Positions 58,950 to 64,000 of a stretch of 64,000 nucleotides of DNA are shown here, piece by piece. The notes under the pieces were generated by a model that had not been told where the DNA came from, did no database searches, and was given only the letters and a program-made list of their open reading frames with translations. A program made the position numbers and the translations under genes. The stretch is taken from NCBI GenBank assembly GCA_031556065.1, contig JAVBTR010000006.1, positions 1-64,000 on the forward strand, in the 5' to 3' direction. Each line of letters starts with the position of its first letter. The stretch's first letter is position 1. The stretch comes from JAVBTR01 sp031556065. GTDB lineage: Bacteria > Bacillota > Clostridia > Christensenellales > Aristaeellaceae.

Positions 58950-60462
58950 AAACATCCTCCTCATCGGTGGTATCTCCGGCCATTTTCATACCAAGCAGCG
59001 CTTTGGTGGTGTATTTGGCTGGTACAATGGCTGTTACACGGCCGCCGCACATCACCATGATCCTGTCGCAAAGGGAAAGGAGCACATCCAAATCCTCGCC
59101 CACGAACAACACCCCAACGCCCTTTTTCTTTTGCTCGTTGAGCATGTCATAGATCATCATACTGGCGCCAATGTCCAGCCCGCGAACGGGGTAGGCGGTA
59201 ATCAGCACACGGGGGGCGGCGTTGATTTCTCGGCCCAGAAGCACTTTTTGCACATTGCCGCCGGAAAGCTTTTGCACTGGTACGTTAATGGAAGGGGTGG
59301 CGATTGCCAAATCCTTTACCATTTGCTCCGCTTCCTTGCGAGAATTGCTGCGGTTTAAAATAAGTCCCTTGCCTTGGTGACGGTACTTTTTAAGCAAAAG
59401 ATTATCGGGAATATTCATGCCCCCTACCAAGCCCATCCCCAAACGATCCTCGGGGATAAAGGCCATGGAAACGCCCCGCTTGATGATCTCCTGCGGACTA
59501 AGACCCGCAATGTTTTGCTTATCCAGCAGGATAGCCCCGCCGGAAATAGATTGCAGGCCTGTAATGGCCTCACAAAGGGCTTTCTGGCCGGAACCCGCCA
59601 CACCGGCAATCCCCAGAATTTCTCCCTGGTTAAGCTCGAAAGAAACATCCTCCAATAAGGTGGTGCCATCCGTGTTTTTAGCGGACAGCTGGTGCACGTC
59701 TAAAATCCGCTTTCCGGCAGGCATTTCCAATCGATGCACATCCAAATCCACTGCATGGCTCACCATCAACTCTGTAAGGGAATAGCGGTCTGCCTCGTCT
59801 GTTTGAATGGTGCCAACACTTTTACCCTTGCGTAAAACCGTTACCCGGTCGGAAATGGCCAGCACTTCATCCAGTTTATGGGTGATGATGATGATGGATT
59901 TGCCTTGATCCCGCATAATTCTTAAAATGGTGAACAGGTTTTCGATTTCGATGGGGGTCAAAACTGCGGTGGGCTCATCCAGGATCAGCACCTCCGCCCC
60001 ACGGGCCAAAACCTTTACGATTTCAACCGCCTGTTTTTCGCTAACGGACATGTTGTAGATTTTTTTGTCCAAATCTACCTTTAGGCTCAGCTCTTTCACC
60101 AGGGAATCGATGTCCTTCAGGTCGCCTTTTTTTGCACCCAAAAGAATGTTTTCACGGGCGGTAAAAACCTCCACCAGCTTAAAATGTTGATGGATCATGC
60201 CAATGCCAAGATCAATGGCATCTCTGGGCGAGCGGATAGTAACAGGCTTGCCGCCCAGAAAGATCATGCCTGCATCCGGCTGGTAAATGCCGGAAAGCAT
60301 GTTCATTAATGTGGTTTTGCCGGAACCGTTTTCGCCTAAAAGCGCAAGAATTTCCCCTTTGTTCACTTCCAGATCGATATGATCGTTGGCTACAACGGGG
60401 CCAAAACGCTTGCTAAGTCCATGAAGCTCAATCGCGGCGCTTGAAACAGGAGGAATCGACAT
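58942..60462 (-). CDS. Nucleoside-type ABC transporter ATPase (two ABC domains)
   Basis: 506 residues, the double-ABC form of BmpB/NupO/MglA. N-terminal half: Walker A LLGENGSGKTTLMN, signature VSEKQAVEIVKVL, Walker B LILDEPTAVL. C-terminal half has a degenerate P-loop GIAGVAGSGQKAL, and KLSGGNVQKVLLGREI. Drives the importer made of the two following permeases and the upstream BMP protein. Confidence 0.93.
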   Translation of the reverse strand: MSIPPVSSAAIELHGLSKRFGPVVANDHIDLEVNKGEILALLGENGSGKTTLMNMLSGIYQPDAGMIFLGGKPVTIRSPRDAIDLGIGMIHQHFKLVEVFTARENILLGAKKGDLKDIDSLVKELSLKVDLDKKIYNMSVSEKQAVEIVKVLARGAEVLILDEPTAVLTPIEIENLFTILRIMRDQGKSIIIITHKLDEVLAISDRVTVLRKGKSVGTIQTDEADRYSLTELMVSHAVDLDVHRLEMPAGKRILDVHQLSAKNTDGTTLLEDVSFELNQGEILGIAGVAGSGQKALCEAITGLQSISGGAILLDKQNIAGLSPQEIIKRGVSMAFIPEDRLGMGLVGGMNIPDNLLLKKYRHQGKGLILNRSNSRKEAEQMVKDLAIATPSINVPVQKLSGGNVQKVLLGREINAAPRVLITAYPVRGLDIGASMMIYDMLNEQKKKGVGVLFVGEDLDVLLSLCDRIMVMCGGRVTAIVPAKYTTKALLGMKMAGDTTDEEDVYA

Positions 60463-60500
60463 AGGGTGGACGCTCCTTTCGTAAAGGGATTAAAACCATT

Positions 60501-60532
60501 AAAAGCCGGGAAGTATTCGCTCCCCGGCTTTT
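60501..60532 (-). terminator. Stem-loop between BMP protein and ATPase genes
   Basis: AAAAGCCGGG and CCCGGCTTTT, a perfect 10-bp stem. No long T-run on the far side, so it is likely a partial terminator that lowers expression of ATPase and permeases relative to the binding protein. Confidence 0.65.
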
Positions 60533-60546
60533 AAATTGACATTTGA

Positions 60547-61641
60547 TTAGTCTACCACAACGCCTTTAACCAGCAGATTGGACATGAAAGCACCGGTGAT
60601 GTCGCCATCGGACAGCTTTTCGCCCGCGGCCACAGCCAGTTCGCCTTTGTTGTTGTAGATTTCGCCGGTGAACACATCCCATTCGCCGGATACGATCTTG
60701 GCCCGAGCAGCTTCAATAGCTTCAGCGGTGCCTTCGGCGCAGTTGGCGGAAAGAGGGCTGATGTCCACAAAGCCTTCGGCCAAGCCGGGGAAGTAGTTTA
60801 CACATTCCCAGGTGCCATCGATGAGGTCTTTTACTTCCATGGTATAGAACACGCCCCAGTTCCAGATGGGAGCAGTCAAGTGCCCTTCGGGGGCATTGGG
60901 AGTCATGTCACGGTTATAGCCGCAACCCCATTTACCCGCTTGCTCGGCAGCGACCTGAGGCATGTCGGAGTCGCAGTGTTGGGCGATTACGTCGCAGCCA
61001 ATAGCCAGAAGTGCTTCGGCGGTCTGCTTTTCCAAGGTAGGATCGCCCCAGGAGTTGATGTATTTGACGTGCACAGTAACATCGGGGTTCACGCTCTGGG
61101 CGCCTAGGGTAAAGGCGTTGATGCCGCCGTTGACTTCCGCCAGATCGGGGAAGGCAGCCACAAAGCCCAGTTGGTTGGATTCGGTGCGCATACCTGCGGC
61201 GATGCCGGCCAGGTAGCGGGATTGATAAATGCGGCCAAAGTAATTGTTGAAGTTTTCGCCATTGTTCATGAAGCCAGAGCAATGGGAGAAGATCACTTCA
61301 GGGAATTCTTCGGCCATTTCATCCATGAAGTTCATGTAGCCCCAGGAATTGCCGAAAATGATATGGCAACCGGCATCCACTAATTCGCGGATGGCACTTT
61401 CCACTTCGGCGTTTTCGGGAACATTGAACTTATAAAGAACCTGCTTCTCGCTTAAACCAAGGTTAGTCCGCATGGTTTCCAGACCATTGTAGTGGGCACC
61501 AGTGAAACCATCGTCTTTGGGGCCAATAAAAACAGCGCCAACGATAATTTCATCCTTGGGAATGGCTTCAAAAGCCAACGCGGAAACAGCCAACAGGGAC
61601 AGAAGAACAACCAGAGCCAGGGCAACGAGTTTCTTAGACAT
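60547..61641 (-). CDS. BMP-family nucleoside-binding protein
   Basis: 364 residues with a signal peptide (LVALALVVLLSLLAVSALA) but no lipobox Cys. IIVGAVFIGPKDDGFTGAHYNGLE and GCHIIFGNSWGYMNFMDEMAEEFPEVIFSHCSG (positions 61388-61290) are BMP/Med family text. Member proteins bind purine nucleosides. xpt is directly upstream (43 bases), pointing to guanosine, xanthine or related purines. Confidence 0.9.
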   Translation of the reverse strand: MSKKLVALALVVLLSLLAVSALAFEAIPKDEIIVGAVFIGPKDDGFTGAHYNGLETMRTNLGLSEKQVLYKFNVPENAEVESAIRELVDAGCHIIFGNSWGYMNFMDEMAEEFPEVIFSHCSGFMNNGENFNNYFGRIYQSRYLAGIAAGMRTESNQLGFVAAFPDLAEVNGGINAFTLGAQSVNPDVTVHVKYINSWGDPTLEKQTAEALLAIGCDVIAQHCDSDMPQVAAEQAGKWGCGYNRDMTPNAPEGHLTAPIWNWGVFYTMEVKDLIDGTWECVNYFPGLAEGFVDISPLSANCAEGTAEAIEAARAKIVSGEWDVFTGEIYNNKGELAVAAGEKLSDGDITGAFMSNLLVKGVVVD

Positions 61642-61684
61642 GCAGGTTCCTCCTACTAAATATTAAATGGGGCGGTTTATTTGA

Positions 61685-62263
61685 TCAATCGTCTTTCAGG
61701 GTGAGTCCACCATTTTTCACACTTTGAACGATTGCCAAAGACTTAAGATTGATGTTCTTTTCCCGAAGCCTGCGGCCACCGGGCATGAACCCCTTTTCGA
61801 TGGCGATACCCACGCCAATGACTTCCGCTTCCACCTGCTGGCAAAGCATCATCATGCCTTCCACAGCTTGTCCGTCGGCAAGAAAATCGTCGATGATCAG
61901 AACCTTGGAGCCTGCGGGAATGTATTTCTTGTCGATGCGGATTACGTTTTGGGATTTGTGGGTGAAGGAGTACACAGGCGCTTGGGCCACGTTGCCATTT
62001 TGTACGACTGTAACGCTTTTTTTGGCGAAAACCACGGGCAGATCGTCAAGTGCCTGGGCTGTCATCATGGAAATGGCGATGCCGCTGGATTCTACAGTGA
62101 GGATGACATCGGGTTTTTCGCTGCGGAAATAATCGGCTAAGGCCTGCCCTATGGCACGGGTGAGCTTGGTGTCGATTCGATGGTTTAAAAACATGTCCAC
62201 CTTGACAATATCGGGCGCGATGGCGGTGCCATATTGGAGGATTGCTTCCTTTAATGCCTGCAT
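61685..62263 (-). CDS. xpt: Xanthine phosphoribosyltransferase
   Basis: 192 residues from ATG 62263 with GAGGTG upstream; an ATG at 62278 is less suitable. Matches Bacillus Xpt in length and text: MQALKEAILQYG, VDMFLNHRID, ESSGIAISM, and the PRPP motif VLIIDDFLADGQA. It turns xanthine and PRPP into XMP. First gene of the operon with the BMP-type importer, so uptake and salvage are linked. Confidence 0.95.
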   Translation of the reverse strand: MQALKEAILQYGTAIAPDIVKVDMFLNHRIDTKLTRAIGQALADYFRSEKPDVILTVESSGIAISMMTAQALDDLPVVFAKKSVTVVQNGNVAQAPVYSFTHKSQNVIRIDKKYIPAGSKVLIIDDFLADGQAVEGMMMLCQQVEAEVIGVGIAIEKGFMPGGRRLREKNINLKSLAIVQSVKNGGLTLKDD

Positions 62264-62283
62264 AAACACACCTCGCATTTTTA

Positions 62284-62296
62284 AATACCGAACGTT
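62284..62296. promoter_or_regulatory. Candidate PurR box upstream of xpt
   Basis: AATACCGAACGTT matches the PurBox consensus AWWWCCGAACWWT except for one base, 20 bases before the xpt start and downstream of its promoter. Only one half of the usual pair was found. Confidence 0.35.
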
Positions 62297-62314
62297 TTGA
62301 CAAAATACCTTTAT

Positions 62315-62342
62315 ATTGTACAGGATTATCCTAAAATTGCAA
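62315..62342 (-). promoter_or_regulatory. Promoter of the xpt-transporter operon
   Basis: Minus strand TTGCAA (62342-62337), 16-base spacer, TACAAT (62320-62315). The spacer includes the inverted repeat AGGAT-A-ATCCT. Confidence 0.5.
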
Positions 62343-62362
62343 GATGTTTTTCAAGTTATTTT

Positions 62363-62391
62363 TTGCTTTTTTTCGCTTTTTGGGATATAAT
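62363..62391 (+). promoter_or_regulatory. Promoter of the ROK kinase gene
   Basis: TTGCTT (62363-62368), 17-base spacer, TATAAT (62386-62391), 29 bases before ATG 62421. Confidence 0.5.
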
Positions 62392-62420
62392 GATTCCACT
62401 AATTTGAAGGGGTTATGCGA

Positions 62421-63290
62421 ATGAAAATTGGCGCTTTAGAAGCAGGCGGAACGAAAATGGTTTGCTCCATCGGAGATGAAAACGGAAACGTTTTCGAGAA
62501 GGTTTCCTTTCCCACTAACACACCGGATGATTCCATGCCCAAGATAATCGCTTTTTTTAAAGAGCGGGGGATCGACAAGCTGGGTATCGGCTCTTTTGGC
62601 CCCCTGGATCTAAACGTAGGTTCAAAAACCTATGGCAATATTACATCTACCCCCAAACCCGGCTGGCATGATTATCCTTTGCTGGCCAACCTGAAGGCAG
62701 CTCTGGGTGTTCCTGTCGCCATTGATACGGATGTGAACGCCGCCGCCTGGGCGGAACACAAAATGGGAGCTGGAAAAGGTCTTGACAGCTGTGTGTATGT
62801 GACCGTGGGCACAGGGGTTGGCGGCGGTGTGGTGGTGGATGGCAAAATGCTCCATGGCCTGGTACACCCGGAACTGGGGCATATGCTTTTAAGGTCCGAC
62901 CCTAAAGACCCTCTTCCCCAAGGGGTCTGTCCCTACCACAAGAGCTGTCTGGAAGGACTGGCTGCCGGACCTTCCATTAAGGCGCGGTTCGATACTCCCG
63001 CGCAGGATTTGCCCAATGAGCATTTGGCCTGGGAGCTGGAGGCGGAATACCTGGCCCAAATGTGCGCTAACATTGTTTTGACCCTGTCCCCGGAGGTGAT
63101 CGTTCTGGGAGGCGGCGTGATGCAGCAGATGCATTTGTTCCCACCTATCCGCAAAAGAACCCAGGAATTGCTAAACGGCTACGTGGCGCATGAAAAGATC
63201 ATGACCAATATAGATGAATACATTGTGCCGCCAGGGCTTGATACTAACAGTGGGGTCACAGGGGCGCTTTTATTGGGTGCCCAAGCTTAA
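62421..63290 (+). CDS. ROK-family sugar kinase (fructokinase-like)
   Basis: 289 residues from ATG 62421, with GAAGGGG eight bases upstream; ATG 62415 is too close. Phosphate-binding IGALEAGGTKMVCSIG, GSFGPLDLN, IDTDVNAAAWAE, and GTGVGGGVVVDGKMLHGL. The metal-binding segment HPELGHMLL then CPYHKSCLEGLAAGPSIKAR matches the fructokinase (ScrK/GmuE) branch rather than NanK. Probably phosphorylates fructose or mannose in the cytoplasm. The thioesterase gene follows after 18 bases. Confidence 0.88.
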   Translation: MKIGALEAGGTKMVCSIGDENGNVFEKVSFPTNTPDDSMPKIIAFFKERGIDKLGIGSFGPLDLNVGSKTYGNITSTPKPGWHDYPLLANLKAALGVPVAIDTDVNAAAWAEHKMGAGKGLDSCVYVTVGTGVGGGVVVDGKMLHGLVHPELGHMLLRSDPKDPLPQGVCPYHKSCLEGLAAGPSIKARFDTPAQDLPNEHLAWELEAEYLAQMCANIVLTLSPEVIVLGGGVMQQMHLFPPIRKRTQELLNGYVAHEKIMTNIDEYIVPPGLDTNSGVTGALLLGAQA

Positions 63291-63308
63291 TTTTAGAAGG
63301 TGTTTAAT

Positions 63309-64000
63309 TTGCAAAAGACGTATTCGGAAACCAAACTGATCCGCACCCAGCACTGCGATTTTAACGGCACCTGGCGCATGAGTGATATTCTTCTTTCCAT
63401 GCAGGAAGCTTCCGGCATGCACTCGGAGCTGTTGGGCGTGGGCCGGGATGCGCTGATGGTCAAAAACCTGGTTTGGGTTTTATCAAGAAGCGAGGTGGTC
63501 ATGGAGCGGTACCCTAGAATTGGCGAAACCGTGACCATTGAAACCTTTCCCATGAACAACCGCCGCTGGTTTTTTCCAAGATATTTTGTTTTTTACGATG
63601 AACAGAACAACATCATCGGTCGGGCGGGAACCCTTTGGGTGTTAATGGATTTTGTACAGCGGAAGATGGCCGCTCCCGATGCGGCCATAGGCCTTTTGCC
63701 CGACAACTCGGATATGATCGCGCCTTTGGGCTTGCCTGGGAATATCGACGATGTGGACGGCTCGATCCGCTCCTTTACAAGGCTGCCCAGCTACTATGAC
63801 CTGGACGTAAACCAGCATGTGAACAACACCCGTTATGCGGACTGGCTTTGCGACGCCATTGGCATCGACGAAATGAAGAATAGACAACTTGCTCATCTTC
63901 TGATTCACTACGCGCACGAGGTGTTGCCAGGCAACGAAATGAACCTGACACTTTACCAAAAAGAAGCCGCGTTCCGCCTTACGGGGGAACACGGCGAGGA
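63309..64000 (+). CDS. Acyl-ACP thioesterase, 3' end beyond the window
   Basis: TTG start at 63309 with AAGGTG upstream; about 230 residues are visible before the right edge. Double hot-dog fold of the FatA/bacterial acyl-ACP thioesterase family: TQHCDFNGTWRMSDILLSMQEASG at the N-terminus and the second-domain LDVNQHVNNTRYADW (Asn168, His170). The family releases free fatty acids from ACP, for instance to adjust membrane lipids. No other fatty-acid genes are in the window. Confidence 0.87.
   Translation, partial: MQKTYSETKLIRTQHCDFNGTWRMSDILLSMQEASGMHSELLGVGRDALMVKNLVWVLSRSEVVMERYPRIGETVTIETFPMNNRRWFFPRYFVFYDEQNNIIGRAGTLWVLMDFVQRKMAAPDAAIGLLPDNSDMIAPLGLPGNIDDVDGSIRSFTRLPSYYDLDVNQHVNNTRYADWLCDAIGIDEMKNRQLAHLLIHYAHEVLPGNEMNLTLYQKEAAFRLTGEHGE

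Noticed and set aside
62264..62336. Purine riboswitch upstream of xpt
   Set aside because: The distance from the predicted transcription start to the ATG is only about 45 bases and no three-way junction is visible.
1..64000. CRISPR arrays, tRNA genes, insertion sequences
   Set aside because: Looked for by eye (evenly spaced direct repeats, cloverleaf ends, transposase motifs); none could be supported.

Overview
The window reads as a chromosomal segment of an anaerobic, carbohydrate-fermenting Clostridia-type member of the Bacillota. The evidence is strong AGGAGG-type ribosome binding sites, many sigma-A-like promoters, Firmicutes-type sugar ABC importers and regulators (RpiR, GntR, AraC, XRE), and an oxygen-sensitive type of [NiFe] hydrogenase. 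The repeated MKKxLALxLALAM-style signal peptides resemble those of uncultured gut or rumen Christensenellales-like genomes; that placement is only an impression. Codon use and composition look even throughout, apart from a more AT-rich island at about 33.1-34.7 kb. No tRNA, rRNA, CRISPR array or transposase gene was seen.

Layout. 1-0.7 kb: 5' part of a peptide-type solute-binding protein (minus strand). 0.9-9.0 kb: sialic-acid locus (RpiR regulator, YhcH/NanQ-like protein, GntR regulator with TTTGTAGTACAAA-type operators, binding protein and two permeases, nanA-nanE-nanK). 9.0-11.3 kb: a secreted protein with a 20-residue TNG repeat and a DUF1593 hydrolase. 11.5-24.9 kb: plant-polysaccharide locus (two permeases and a lipoprotein binding protein, GH43 xylosidase, membrane-anchored AraC regulator, GH42, deacetylase, GH28, GH115-like). 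25.0-33.2 kb: arabinan locus (ArsR-like regulator, binding protein, two permeases, three GH43 enzymes). 33.2-35.0 kb: small regulatory island with two XRE repressors and palindromic operators, a BspA-like secreted protein, a small Cys-rich protein and a probable structured RNA.

35.0-50.3 kb is the centrepiece: a twelve-gene minus-strand operon for a membrane-bound group 4 [NiFe] hydrogenase whose eleven structural subunits match the core of respiratory complex I (NuoA, B, C, D, H, I, J, K and three L/M/N-type antiporter subunits) while keeping all four nickel-binding cysteines, plus its own HycI-type protease. Divergent from it, and separated by two good promoters, are hypA-B-F-C-D-E, which make and insert the NiFe(CN)2CO centre. 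Together they could couple ferredoxin oxidation and H2 production to ion pumping, which suits a fermenter living on sialic acid and plant sugars.

50.3-64 kb: HelD-like ATPase and a degenerate acyl-carrier-like protein; an AraC regulator divergent from two Gfo/Idh/MocA oxidoreductases and a sugar isomerase; a purine salvage operon (xpt, BMP-type binding protein, ATPase, two permeases); a ROK sugar kinase; and the start of an acyl-ACP thioesterase running off the right edge. The three sugar importers have no ATPase gene in the window, so they probably share an MsmX-type ATPase encoded elsewhere.
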